From the NCBI GenBank assembly GCA_037179385.1, contig CM074185.1, forward strand, positions 50,843,000 through 50,906,999: 64,000 nt of DNA, given 5' to 3'. A program made the translations under genes and the position numbers. The DNA is from Holothuria scabra. Taxonomy: Eukaryota; Echinodermata; Holothuroidea; Aspidochirotida; Holothuriidae. Positions 25,701-40,700 of the stretch are shown piece after piece; within the stretch, counting starts at the first letter, position 1; each line of letters opens with the position of its first letter. The notes below the pieces were generated by a model. That model made no database searches and was not told the origin of the DNA. It saw only the letters and a list, made by a program, of their open reading frames with translations.

Positions 25701-28700
25701 AGTACCACTTGCACAAAATGCGCCCAATTTAAGCAATTTGGATGAAATTATAGGCTTTTAAGCTGACAGACAAATACCAAGATTTTAAAAGGCTTCAGTT
25801 TAGTTGATTCAACTTTTAAGCTGTTGTAAAATCTCTTTCCTCGTGGTATGGTAAATTGTAAGTGCCATGAATGTTCAACTTGTCAGCCTTCATATGGATG
25901 GTAGTTTGTACCTGGCAATAATATTGACAAGCTTTTAAAGTCCAATTTATTTTTTAAATTGTATGTTCAGTCAAAGAAGGAATTAATTGGGACATGCTAC
26001 CTTTACCAAGGTCACAATACAGTGATTTTGGATAGGAAAACAGTCTGAGTCACACTACACGGATTTCGGACAGGATGACAGTCCAATTTTTGTGAGATTT
26101 AATTGAAATTGTGTCCATCCCTGATCAGATTGAGCCAACTGAAATTTGCTAATCTGTGTAAATATATAATCTGAGTCAAAGGGCTACAAAATGAAAAATT
26201 AACCAAATACTTTATGACATCAAATCAACAGAGTCTTTATGAGGCATGTGCACAAAAAACAGATTGGTTTTCAAATGCATATCACTCTGTCGAGTGTTAT
26301 TAGTAACACTATAATATCAAAACAATTTATCATGAGGCTCATGGGGATTAGATATCAATAAAGTGCTTCCATTATTAGAAAAAAAAGTCTAAATAAAGAA
26401 ATATTGGTCCCATTGGGATAAAATCAAATCCAATTTCAGATTAAACATCCCTGTAGTGGGACTCAGTGTTCAAATGAACGGCACTATAAACACAACCACA
26501 CTTTTTTGTGTTTTGTTGTAGGTTAATTCTATCTTTCTTTGTGGGTTCAACATCTTCTCTAAAATGCATTTCAGAAAACACAAACTTGAAAATAAATTGA
26601 ATGCATTGTTAAAGTTGTGTGCCATGATGACATGAAAACGAACATATTCCAAATTTTACGTGCTATCGAGATATGCTTTTCACGTGCTGAATGAGAAAAT
26701 CTGAAGTCACTGCCCGTATTTTGAAGTCAACAGACTTTTTCTCCAAAAAATTCCTCAAAATATTTGCTCTCTTTTAATTAATTGACCGAAAATCTGACCT
26801 CTATTCCTGTCTTGTCTGACATAAATAAACTTACACAAAGCCTCCACCACCTACTGCCCTCCAAAAGACAAAAGTTTGCACCCACGGGATAATTGGCAAT
26901 GACAATAAACTATAAATTCCATTAAAATTTTTCTCGAAAATGTTTTCATACACCATATCTTACATGAAAACTTCCACATGTTCCAAGAGGTACTGCCTCA
27001 GAGATGGGACTTCTGCCACATTGCCAATCAAACCCATCATATTTCGGAGCAAATCTGGCTTGTCTGGAAACTCCTTGGGTGGGAAATAAAAAAAATTACA
27101 TATTTACAAATGATTTCATTTAAAGTGAAAGTAAGTATATAACAACAGAAACTGAGAAATAGAAAATCAAAGAAATACTTTTTAAGCATCAGACATGTGA
27201 CCACTTACTACAAGAGCACTTTGAATAAATGTGATCTCAACTATTCTTGTCCATTCATTCACTAGGCAAGATAGGATATCATGTTGTAAACTGATTAAAA
27301 AACAAGAGCCCAGTGGGCACTGTGGTTCCTTGCTGGATATTATAAGAACTGTACAGCCAGTCTCCAAAATAGAGCTAAGCAAAAGCTCATACTCAATGTT
27401 TGTAACATCTTCACAAGGGGTATTTTGGTACTAATATTACATGAAATCAATGATTAAATTTTTGTGGCCCTACTAACATTCAACTTGAACAAAGCTTGGT
27501 GATCCTTCAAAAACATTTCCTCATTTCTGTATGTATTTATGCTTGTAACCAAACTTGATATTATCACCAATAAACACAATGTGGTCAGAGAGAGAAAAAC
27601 ACTACTTGTACTTCTCTCATAAGTTATTTTTACCTGCTCTCAAATAAAACTTGCTATTACTTTAAAACAATCTACCATTTGTCCTGTTTGCTATCTCTAC
27701 ACAGAAAACAGGGTTTATCCAGCAGTTAAGCAGAAAGCAAGTGATTAATGGGGTGTGATAATAGAATGAGGATTAGGTTACCCCACATAGCACAGCAGTA
27801 TTAAAGAGATATACTGTATAATTCATGCATTGCTTTCACTGGCAGAGAGACCAGTTAAATGCAGTGTGACCTGTGTTCATTGAAATCTACAGATTTCAGT
27901 TATTGCCCTCTTAAAACTTTGAATGATCGAAAATCTGTGTACAACAAGAAGGAATCATTACTAAACGAACATAAAGGCCAAATTTCTAAGGTGTTTGGGT
28001 GTGTAAGCATGCAAAACCAGGTGAAGGTAAAAACTCTGTTGAACCTATCTTTATCTAGCTTACAAGATTTTCTAAATAACATTTCCAGTAGTTGACCTCC
28101 AGTGACCTTTGACCTCAACCAAACACAGATTGATTTGAAATCTGCCCTTTCTACCTTAAAATACTGTGTTAAAACGTTTTTCAGTGTTTGACCCCTGGTG
28201 ACCCCAGATGACCCCTTGACCCTCACCAAGATGTCAGATTTCATTCTTACACCATAACACATCCACACACCAAGTATGACATCTATCCAAGTTTCCTACC
28301 TTGCAATACTGTGTTGAGAAGGTTTTTAGTTTTTGACCTCTGGTGACCCCAAATGACCTTTGACCTCCACCTAAAACACACCTTCAAACTATGGCACTTC
28401 TATATGACAAGTTTCAATTTAATCTAACTTTCCCTTGTTGAGTTACAGCATACCCAAGCTAGCGTCACAGACACACACACACACATACACACACCAACCT
28501 GACTACATAGGTTCCTTTTGCTAATGCAAGGAACCAAAAATCAAAACATTTTTTTTTTTACTTAAGAACCTTTCAAAACAAGCATGGTATCATTAGAATT
28601 ACATATTTTCCTTTTCATAGGTCTACTAAACTTTTATTTGAAAATTCAATCTCTACTTTAATTCTTTAGCTGTTTCTGTATGGTATGTATGTTACAAAGA

Positions 28701-31700
28701 ATGGTAACTACTCCTGTTAGTGTGTCGTTCATTTAAAAGGGATTCTAGCACATAGAGACATTTAACAAATAAAAAAAGGTTAACTTTTCCTGACCTATCA
28801 GAAAAGCATTTCAACAAGGGATGTTTGTTTTAAAGATTTACTACTCACCCTCATGCTCTCAAGAAAGTAATGCAAGCCTCTACCCTCCACAAAACGCTCA
28901 CAGTTAAATGATGTTTCATCTGTGTTAATACAAGAAAATATGACAGCTTGGTAATGGTTTCAGAATACTAACATATTGCCCCCCCCCCACCTTATGACCC
29001 CTCAGAACTGTTCACTATACTTCCATTGAATTTCAAACAAAAATAGAAAAAAAAAAATTGGCTATGTAACAGAATTTATGTGTTACCTGATGGTGTGAAT
29101 AAGGAGATGAATGAAATCAAGTTGCAGGGAATTTTTTTTCTCATTTCAAAGCAATATCAAAGTTTAAAACCTACTGCCCATGCACAATTATCTGCAACAA
29201 ACCAATCTCCTACCCCCTTTATAACATTTTATGGTCAAGTAGAGAACTCAAACAGCTGCTACACTCCTACAAAATTCATTATTGCCACAACCACCTTTCC
29301 AGGATTTCTGAATCTTTCTTCAACAAACTGAAACATCTATTTCACAAACTTTCCTTATCTTCCAATATTTTCTGACATATACCCAGGGATGAGGAAGAAT
29401 GACAAACTACATCAAGCATTTCTACAAAAAATCACCTTTCTTAAACAGGTATTTAAATAGTACTTTGAATAAAGTTTACTTTTAAGAAGAAACAAAAGAT
29501 GGTTCTGGATTAAACTGGAAATATTTGAAGAATATAAATCTACAAACCAATTTCAAAACATATTCGCTCACTATATTATTCTTATTTCACATTCAAAACT
29601 TAGATTGTTCTTGAATCAATGGATGCACCCTGATGAAAATATCTTATTGAAAATTAAAGAATTCATAAGATTTTAAGTCCTTCAAGAACATTTGACAAAT
29701 ATGGAACTTATCCTATATTTCAATATTTCTTGAACATATCATCAAAGTCAGATGTAAAAACACCTGTTCACCAGAACTCTTTGTATCAGAAATTTGGTGA
29801 TTTGTTGGTTTTGAATTGCACATGAAGCAAAACTAGCAATCCAACACAGAAATTTTATGTTTTGCACATGCCATAGTCCTATCATGATTCATTTTTTTAA
29901 ATTTGCACATTATTTCCAATTTTTAAAATCAATTTGCATTTTAAAAAGAACAGTACCTCACACTTTAAAAAAGTGCTGTGTTGCAAGTTGAATCCATTTA
30001 AACAGTAACTGCAATTTACATAGGACCTTAAAGACTTTGTCAAGTGTTTACATTTTTGGAGGGTTTATGGAATATTGCATCACATGAAGTCATCTTAAGA
30101 CTTCACATTTGATGGAAAATGATGTAGAAATTACTAAAGTTTCTATATATTTCAATGGTTTCAATTTTTCATGGAGACTGTTTTAAACTTCTCAATTGTT
30201 GGTGTTTTCCATGTTTTATCTTCTAATTTTTGTTAAATTGTTACAAATTTTGTGGTTATATATGACAACTCTTTGTTTCCAAACAAACCTGTTACATTCC
30301 AAAGGGCACTCCAAGCTGTTTCCATGACCTCATCATATCTGTGTTTGTCTAGTCCGGTCTTGATTAAATGAAGCATACACTGGAAGGAGAAGGAATGACC
30401 AAGGTGAATACACAAACTAAACAAGAATGTCCAGTAAGTATGACCCTTTTAAACATAGCAAAAGTGAGTGCAGGGACAGAATATTGCTTTTAAATGGGCA
30501 TTCTAAGCAAAACCTTTATTTTCATATGTGAAAGAGGAACTACATCTACACAATTTGGTGAAATTCCATTCAAATCAGACATGTATATGTACAGCAGCAA
30601 CTGAAGACACTGCATTTGTGTTCACAAGCAAACTTGAAGGAAACACATATGAAGTTGTATCCTAACATTAAAGAACAGCCTTTTGTTTTTCTCTGAACTT
30701 TACAACCAATTTTCTTCTCAAGAATCCCATGTTATCAGAACCCAATTGCAGGACTGGTACAAGAATTTCACACCCTTTGCATTCCTCACAGAGGGTTTTT
30801 TCTCCCCTTGAATTCAAGGTTAACATGACAGATTGAAAAAAACAAAAAAAGTATTCCTTGTCAGTGTAAGGAAGTGACGTAGCCTCTGCTGTCATTTAGC
30901 TCACTTGGAAACACAAACCTAGTAACTTCATTTGCTGATATTTCCAGAAATACATGTCCAAATTAAAAGAGAGTTCCACCAAATTGTGACGAATTATTTC
31001 CTATTTCAAACGAAAGACAAATTCTTCCTTAGAAATCCTCTTCAATCAAATATTCAAGGGCCCTACATTTTAGAAATACTGAAGTGCAGGATTCTTTCAA
31101 AATTTTTGAAGACTAAAACGAAAACATTAAGTAAAAACTTCATACACTGCAACCTTAAGTATTTTTACAGGTGTACCCACCTTCAGGGTTTCCATCAGAA
31201 AGGGGCAAAGGAAGATTGTCCCCCCCCCCCTTTCCAGGAGGTGGGTAATTAATCTCTGATTTTCATTTCCATACAAAATAAGAAAATTGTCAACTTTTTG
31301 CGGCAATGTTTAAACTTAAATAAATAAATGGCACTGAAACCCTTCAAATTGCACCTTACAATGGCCTTAATGCAAGTTTTTTTTTTCCCTGAACCAACTC
31401 GTAATTTTAGCCTAGGACAACATCACTCTGAACAAGGGGTTAAGCAAAGATAAATCACCCCCCCCTTTTTCTTATATTTCTGGTGGAACCACTGAGTGCC
31501 TACTAAAAGTAATTGCAACTGCAGAAAGTGTAAGGTTTACAATTCCAAGACCATAAGGCAATTTTTCAGACCAAACAACCACAATTATCAGGATTTTGCA
31601 ACCATGGTAAAATTCCAGCTTTTTCACATTTTTGCTTCTCCATAGCATCCTGAATATTTTAACAACAAACAGAAATTAAAATGAGATTTTGAGCTATTTT

Positions 31701-34700
31701 TCTTTGACATACACTTTTCTAACCTTACACTGGTGTTATCAAGTGTTTGTGTTATCACTGCTTAACATATATGAAAAACTTTTACATGGAGACCAAGTGC
31801 TGTGTGAGTGAATCAGTTCAACACCTAAATTATGACCCCCCCCCCCCAACTCCCAAACACATACCTTAAAAGGAAACTTTAAAAAAAAATGCAAAATACC
31901 TAAAATTCACACCACACAGCCACAAAAGATAAAAAACAGCTAATAATTGTGAAAAAATTAAATATATCGACACATGTGTGTCAAGGGCATATATGTGATG
32001 TAATCTTGACCCACAAGATGTATATTTTGTAATATTTTGGAAATATTATTTGCTCAGAGCAGTAGGAATGCATTGTGGGAAAGGAATTCCACAGGTCACT
32101 GATTAACTAACAATGTGGTCTAGCAATAAAAATTTTCAAAAACACGAAATCAAAAACATGAAATCAAGAACATGAGACTGTTATGCCTTACCTCAATAAT
32201 GCCAAGTCTTCCGACCAACAATTTCTTGTCGCCTTCGACATGACACACTATAGAATTGCACATATACACATAGATCCTGGGTAAAAGTCCATCGGCATCC
32301 TTTGTCCTCACAACACTAATCAGTATCTTTACAATCCTCTCAAACTGAAAATAAAAATCTACAGGTATATCAAAGTTCAAAAGTGTGAGTCCACAGTTTC
32401 TGAGTAATGTGATACTCTTGGGGTTACTGCTCTTCTCTATTGCCTGTAGGAGTGCCAAAATTATTATCCTATAAAAAGAAAGAAGGATATAAATAATTGA
32501 TAGAAATGTGTAACGTTTACCACAAGTGTCCTACTTGTTATTTGAGTGTGTGGTCTAGTCAGTAGAGCATCAGACTCTCACCAAAAAGGTCCAGAGTTTG
32601 ATTCCCAGACAGGGCCATTCCAAAACTTTAACCAGAACACAAAACTGCATTGAGGTTTCAATGATGCATAAATGTTCCATTAGAAATAATCCCATCTTGT
32701 TATCTTGAAATGTTACATTTAAAGAGGTTTTTCAGACTACAACCTTCTGTTGACCCCAGATGACATTTGGTTCCACCAAAACTGATATGTACCATCTTCT
32801 GACCATAACACATCCATATATCCAAATGTATAACTTATCCAAGTTTCCTATCTTGAGATATCACTTAAACCAGATTTTTAGACTGACCCATGGTAACCCC
32901 AGACGACCTTTGGCCTCTGGAAAAAAACAACAGGAACCATCTCTGACTAAAATACATCCACATACCAAATATGATATCTATCCAAGTTTCCTATCTTGAG
33001 ATATCCTGTTAACGAGATTTTCAGACTTTGACCCCTTGTGACCCCAGATGATCTTTGATCTCTGCCAAAAACAATAGGGACCATCTCCTGACCATAACAC
33101 ATCCACATACCAAACATGAAATCTATCAAGGTTTCCTAACTTGAGATATCGTGTTTATAAGAATTTTAGACTTTGACCCCCCTTGACCCAAGATGACCTC
33201 GGAACTCTGTCAAAAACGAAAGGTACCATCTTCTGACCATAGCCAATTTACAAACGAAATATGAAATCCATCCAACTTTCTTATCCTGAGATATCACCTT
33301 AACAAGGTTGTCAGACTTTGACCCCTGGTGACCCCAGATGACCTCTGACCTCCACCAAAAACACTAGGAATCTTCTTCTCAATATGGCACATCTATGTAT
33401 CAAGAAAACTATCAGACATTCCTATCTTGAGATATCTTGTTAACAAGCAAAGTGTGGCAAACACACACACGCCATCATGAATGCACAGGTTTCTCTTTCG
33501 TCAAAACCAAAAATGGAATCCACTGCCATTGTGCGTGATGCTCCACATACGCAGTGGGGCTGACTGGCATAACAATCTAGTGCCACTCAACTGGAAAAAG
33601 TTATAAGGTGAGGATTAAAGGAGTAAAACTGTATCTTACTTTACCTATCCTGCACATAATTCTATAGTCGAATCCAATTGGCCATTGTTTTTAGTGACTG
33701 TAGGCCACCATTAGTGGGATCCATCAGCCTAAAATTGTCTTACTTTATTGTTTACATGAATTTCAAACCCTCATATTTGGTGAAATTGGAGAATTCAAGA
33801 TAAAAATTAGTGCACAACCCTCTATGATTGAGGTAAGCAAGGAAATCGAAAAATTTAAAGGTGAAGGACCCCAGTTATGGCTGACTGAAATCAGACCATC
33901 ACTTGCTGTCCGGATTCGTATGTAAGTAAGACAAATGATCAAAGGACAGAGCCATCAACATGATTTACACTTCCTTTTACTGTTAATCACTTTTTTTTGC
34001 TTCTCTCTTATTATTACCCATTCACATCTTGTAACAATAGTTTTGTTACAAGATAATGACACAAGTTAATGGTAACTCTTTGGCTAACTGTGACAAGGAA
34101 TAAATTTGTTCTTGGATATTATTATAGACTTTTTAGAGAATAATTAAACATTTGTAAAGAGGCTCATGGAGTTGGTTCACATGATATAGAGAAGTCCTTT
34201 AAAGATTCCCACCCTTGAATAATCTAAAATAGTACCCCGGTAATCCTCTTCTCTCTCACATCAGGAACAGGAAGATTGTTTGCTTCAGCTACCAGAAAAA
34301 TTGGTTTCCTTATCTCTCCTTATATTTGTGTCACTTCCAGCTGCATTTGGTAACCGATACTTATCCAGGGTCCAGGTCTAAATGCCTGATTTGCTGGGTA
34401 TGTGGTTAACAGAGTTCTAAAGCAACTGTCTCCCTAGTATAATGAAGAAAATGCACCCATTTTTTCCAAACCTGTCAAGTTTCCCTTACATAGTAATTGA
34501 CAAATGGTCAAACTTAGACAACCCCCAATTTCTACAAACAGATAATTGTTTCATGAGCAAGAAATCAAAAACTCCATTTTAAAAATTTTCTGATCAGGTT
34601 TTTTTTTTTTCAATTATGCACACAACTGCTACAAGCAGGTACAAAAAGTTAACAATTTTAATTTATTGCATAACTATTGGAAGAAGTGAAACTTAAGCTA

Positions 34701-37700
34701 TTATGTTGATTACAGGAATTGTCATGTGGGATTTCCATTTGACATTATTGTTGAAACATACATATCAACTCCATATGCTAGATTCTTCCCTTAATCTTGG
34801 CTTTTTCAAGTGAAGCAAACTTTATAGAAATTTCTGACATGACTCCCAACTTGCTATCTTTTCAGTGGAAATTGATCTCCCCCCCCCCTTTTTTATGCTT
34901 TTTTCCTTTTTTAGGTGGTAACATTGTAACTTTGTCTATCTTGTGTATCAAGAATGATAGAATACCATTTCTTTTTCTAGGCATGATGAAAAAATAAAAA
35001 TCACATTAGGGTCTAGCTCCAAACTTACTGTTTTGTCCGATTAGTGAAGTGAATTCTGTAGTTTGTCCTTGACAGGTGGAACAATGATGCACTGTAACAG
35101 TCAAAACAGAAGAATGTCCAGTCTTTTTAGTTAATATTCACTGATAAATCTCTGTTACACCAATAGTTTTCTTTTAGATCAAACTGCCTCATTAGTCCCC
35201 TACTCCTACATCACATTAAACTAATCAAAGAGACACCTTTTTCAATTTCTGTAAAATCCTACTACAAATCACTGTAGATATCAAATATCCTTTAACTCCA
35301 GCCTCCCGTCTTTATGAAAATTCCGCTAAGGGTACTTACTAAATGGATCATACCTATCTAGTGCTGACTTTGATGGGCACACTAGCACTGAGTGACAAAT
35401 ATGGGCAGACTGTCACCCAAAACACAATGCCTTAAAGTGTAACTCTGTAAGTATCCTCTTATTGCCAATACCTACATCTCTTTTAATTAACATTTCCACT
35501 TTTCTGCTGCTCTTTGACATCCACACACCCCTCCCCCTCCCCTCCCCCCCCCCTCCCCTTGCTAATTACAAGGGAGTCCAACACCTCCAGCAAGACGAAG
35601 TTTCATGACTTTTCCATGACTTTCAAGGACCTGGACAAATATAAATTTCCACAATCTCTGAAGGCAGCCAGACTCCACATTCATCTCCATTTGACAAAGT
35701 AAGGTGACTGAACATTGAGAACATTGGAACAAGAAATCCATTTTCTAAAATTACCTTATGTTTCCAGGACCTATTTACAAAATTGTTAACTCTCCCTAGC
35801 TTTCCAGTCCTGGAAATTGAAATTTCAGATTTTCCGTGACTTTTCATGATTTCAAGGTCCTGTACAAACCCTGCATTATTTTAATGTACAGGGATGATCC
35901 TGAGACATCTCAAAAAAGAGAAAACAAACCAACTTCTAAAAAAAACAGAAAATCAAGACACAGGTGCCATGGCTGTGGGGCCCACCTAAGCGGGGCACAT
36001 TCAATAGCTCCAATTTATAAAGACATTCATGACAGAACCTTTCAGGTCTTTGGCACAAAAAAAGAGGAATGTATGAAAAAAGCAGACAAGTAAAAACAAA
36101 AAAGGAAGTCCTCTAAAAAAGGAAGTATCTCATGACTGAATAGACCAAAACAACCCTGGAGGGTATCAATTCTGCATTCTTCCCTCACATTTACTTCTTC
36201 ATAAAGCCCACCAACACCTTGTAAAGAGCCATTTCATTCCAGGTTAATCCTCATTTATACAATTTCTTGTTGTAAATAATGTAATACACCATTACCACTG
36301 TTTACTTACCTTCCTGGAATTTGAATCTGTCCATCTCCAGGATAAAAATTCATTATAGAAGTAATTGCCTGGAAAATAGCAAAAACAGATACGATTATTA
36401 GTGTAGGTTATTTTTCTACCATGTTTTGTGTTTGTTACTTTTTGTACTTTTTAGCCAGAGACCAACAGAAAAACAGACCCTTCAGACAAAAAAAACTAAA
36501 TGGTTAAAAAGTGTCACAACATCATGCACAGTGAAAGTAAGTTTAGTTTAATTAACCAGACAATCACAAAAAATAAAAAATGTCCCAAAATTTGTCACAT
36601 TATTTTCATTTTCCCTCTAGTATGGAAAGTGTGATTAATGATACAAACATGACCTCACAACAGAAAAAGAACTTACCCAAGGCAGGCCAAGGGGACCAAT
36701 CCCCAGAAAATTTTCTTTGTTAGTGAAAACCACAAACACACAACAACTACTTCGTAGGCCTAAGCCTATGTATTTCTACTAGCTCTAAACAACAGCTGTT
36801 TCTTTCTATTGGCACAAATATTGGCACAAATTCTTTATGTCCAACTATCATAACAGCAGCTATTCTGAAAAACCTCAACAATTTCCCTTTTCATGTCACA
36901 TTAGATTTCTTATGCTATGTGCAGGTTCGACTTGAACCAATAGGTTGGAAACTGGGCTGTAAAGCTCATCTATCTTATGCTAGTTTTAGGCCAGAAGGAT
37001 ATTTCAACAATACAAATAATGCACACAATTACATGCAGGAATAAAGTTCATACCAGTGAATTTTCTTTAAGGTCTTGCAAGAAAGATAAAAATATCTCAG
37101 ACTTTGTCCTCCAAACCCTGTTACAATGACATTTTCCTTATCTCATTTTAAGGATTGGTTATTTTGTCAAGAAATATGTTTTCATTTCAACAAAGCCACA
37201 ATGTTGGTACACTGTGTCAGATTTACAGTTAAATGTTCCATTAGTCCTTGAAATTTCGTATTGAAGGAATTTTTATATGCCTTTTCTCATAGATCTAGCA
37301 TTACCCTACACAATATGCAAGGTATTACAAACAATGTTTAATATTCCCTGCAGATGTGTCAAAACCATAAATGAATTGAATGCAATCTTGTTATTAATGT
37401 GTTACAATGACATCACAAATTTCCCATAATGCACTTAATCTGAAGAAAAAATTGTATAACTTTGAAAATTTGTATCTTTCAAAAAGTACATGCTTTTGGG
37501 ATGCAGTTTTAACTTTCTGAAGGAGTTAGTTAGTTAGATGGTAGTTTTACAGCCCATTTTCCAACCAACTGGTTCAAGTTGAGTTGGCCACAGCCTTTTG
37601 GCCTTTAGCTTCTGAAGGAAAAGAGCTTTTGCACATTTTGAAGTGAATGAATTTGTCTCCAGAAAATACCTTCAAAGCAGCTCATTGAGTTGATATCAAT

Positions 37701-40700
37701 AACTCAATGAGAGTGGCAAAGGGTTTCTACCACTTGACAATGATTACAGTTAGCATAAAGAGTCCAGTTTCATATCCAATAGTTACTGAAAAAGTTGAAA
37801 ATTTGAATTTTGTGGTGGCCTGACTTGTAACGGTTTTGTGCATAATTTGAAAAAGTGTCTGGTCACACATTTTTGAAAATCGAATTGAGCTGTTGAATAC
37901 TCACTCATAAAACAATTATTTGTAAGTAGGATATGGAGGTTGTCTCAGCTGGACCATTTGTCATTACTTTAAGAAGAAAATTTAACAGGTTTGGAAAAAA
38001 TTTTTGAATTCATGATTCAACTCAATGAGGCACTTTAGATGGGCAGTCAAGAGTTTATCAGAGAGTGGACACAAGAAATAAAGAAACATTGAAAAGGTCT
38101 TTCATGTTTAAAAAAAGGATAACTCATTCCAAGATTTTCATACATAATGTCAAAACAAATTCACACTCAACAGTGCATGGTCAACCCCAGTATACTTCAT
38201 GCTTTCTGGAAACATGTATGTAATTAAATTTCTGTATATGGTTTTCTACACCAAATAAGATGAAGGTCTCAAATTTTCAATAACTTGAAGAAAGAAAACA
38301 TGACACCACAATGGCTACATAACCAATATTGTTTTGCTCTTCTAAAAACTGTACAACCAATGTTCTTATTTGCAATCACATGCTTAAATATATGAGCTCA
38401 TACAAAGCATGGAAGTTTTACCAACTTAATAGTCCTTCAATGATGACTACCTCACTAAAGGTCAAGAAATTCATTCAAAAACAATAAAATATTCCTCCCA
38501 ACTTTAAGGTGACCACATCTCCCCTGCTTGTCTCAAGTCCACTTTTATTTTACAAGTGCACTTCTTCTTCTTCTTCAAAAAAAAAAAGTGACACATCCAA
38601 AGGACATTCTTTCACCACGCATGCGTCGAGAGGTTACATATGCCCAGTAATATAGGTAATAGGGTCCTTATGGACAGAGGCAACCCTCATTACATTCAGG
38701 GGGAGACGATTCCAATCCTTAATGGTTCGAGGCAGGGAGCTAAATTTATAACAGTTAGTACTAGTATGTGGGAGACAGACATGAAGGTCATGCATTAAAC
38801 GGGTACTACGAGTAGGCCGCTGGAGACAATCAACAGGTAATCGAGCCTAGCCAAACACACCTTTGGAAAAAAGGATCAATCTACTTTTCCTCCGCCTATC
38901 AGTTAAGGGCAGAAGGTCCAGTTCCTTAAGGAGCCTGGTCATTGATCCTGGCTCCCTAGAATAGTCAGAGGCAATGAATCTAGCAGACCGTTTTTGTATA
39001 CTCTCAAGCTTGTCGCGCAGGTAAATCTGGTGGGGGTCCCAAACACTACTGGCATACTCCAGCACAGGCCGAAGGATTCCTTTATAAGCCATTAACTTGA
39101 CATCACCAGGGCAGGAAGATAGGTTTCTATACAAAATACCAAGAATCTTATTTCCCTTGTTACAGATATTTTGGATATGCTTTTCCCAGTTCAGATCTTA
39201 AGTGATGGTAATTCCGAGATACTTAATACTATCTACCCTCGGGAGCTCAATCCTATTTAGAACATACCTAAAAAGTATGGGACTTTTTTTCCGCGCAAAA
39301 GTAATAACGCTACACTTAGTGGGCTGAAATCTCATTCCCCACGTGGAAGCCCACAGCCCCAACTGCATGATATCATTCTGAAGTTTATGACAATCCTCAT
39401 CGGACTCAATAATACGGTAACAGACACAATCATCTGCAAAAAGACGAACCCTGGAAGAAAAACCAACGACGATATCACTGATATGAACCAAGAAGAGAAT
39501 CAGTCCTAGGACAGACCCCTGGGGAACTCCAGACAGAACTTGCATCGGGGGAGACCGGGTTCCATTGACAACAACAGATTGTTTACAATCAACAAGAAAG
39601 TCATCAACCCAACAAAGAATCTGATTTGAAACACCAAGTGTATACAGCTTGGTCTTCAGCAGTTCATGAGGAACAGTATCGAAGGCCTTATCCAAATCCA
39701 AGATAAACACATCGATTTGTTTATGGGCATCAAGTTGTCTGATAGCACCTCAAGATCCACACATTTGCACAAAAATGAAAAGTTTACAGGCATTTATGGA
39801 TTCAGCCCCCTAATTCACATTTCAAAAACTCATTTTTGCTTTTAAAACCCTCTTTTTGGAATCAACACTTACCTCTACACAAGCAACCACCTGTTTGCAA
39901 TCAACAGCTCTGATTGTATCAAAAAATGCATTCATTGCAGCTAGGGCAAATGACTTTCTTTCTTTATACATTTCAAGTGCTGTCAATATATTAGCTTCAC
40001 ATGAAAGGCTAGCAACCTGTCAATAAAACAAAGGAGGGAGGTTTAAAGGACTAGAATCTACAGGTTAACCTTAACAAAGGTCAGCCCTTATCAATTGGTC
40101 AAATAGTAGTCTTGAGCTAAATTAAAGGCAGCAGACTCCCACCCCAAGCTAAAAATTTTGTGGTATTGTCCACAATTTCTCAGTTGGCGCAGTTTTTCAA
40201 ACAGTAAGTTCAATCTAGAAGCTAGAAAATTTGGGATAAAACTGTTTGAAATAGAGCAGTTTGGTGACATTACTATCCTTTATATTTGGTTTACATTTAA
40301 TCATATAATGTTATTCCACTTATATGATGTCAAATGTACTAAACCTGTTTTCCTATGAACTTAAGATGAACCCATGTCCTTAAGGTGAACTCAAACTGCA
40401 AAATGACCACCAGTGAGATTCATCCTCTAGGTTGAAAACCGGGATCTAGTATCCAATTAAACAATGGACTTTATCTGACTTTAAACATACAACCAGTTGG
40501 TATATTTGCCATTTATACAATATCATATTTTGGTACCAACGTCAACAATTTTACTTCTTTTTTTTAATTTTGTTCTCCTCATCTTTTTTACATTTTTATT
40601 TTCATCTTCTCTGAATACCATTTGGTATCTTTTCCTTCTATAGATGATCATTCTCACAATTCAGTCAAAAAGTAAGTAGAACAACAAATAACATGCTTTA

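Noticed and set aside
27900..28268. A 122-codon minus-strand frame
   Set aside because: It lies across the GACCCC tandem repeat of a mobile element; the protein-like look comes from repeated units.
39198..39710. An active reverse transcriptase or defence-type RT
   Set aside because: The motifs are those of CR1/Jockey-like LINEs, it is 5'-truncated and has an in-frame stop, so it is a dead retrotransposon copy.
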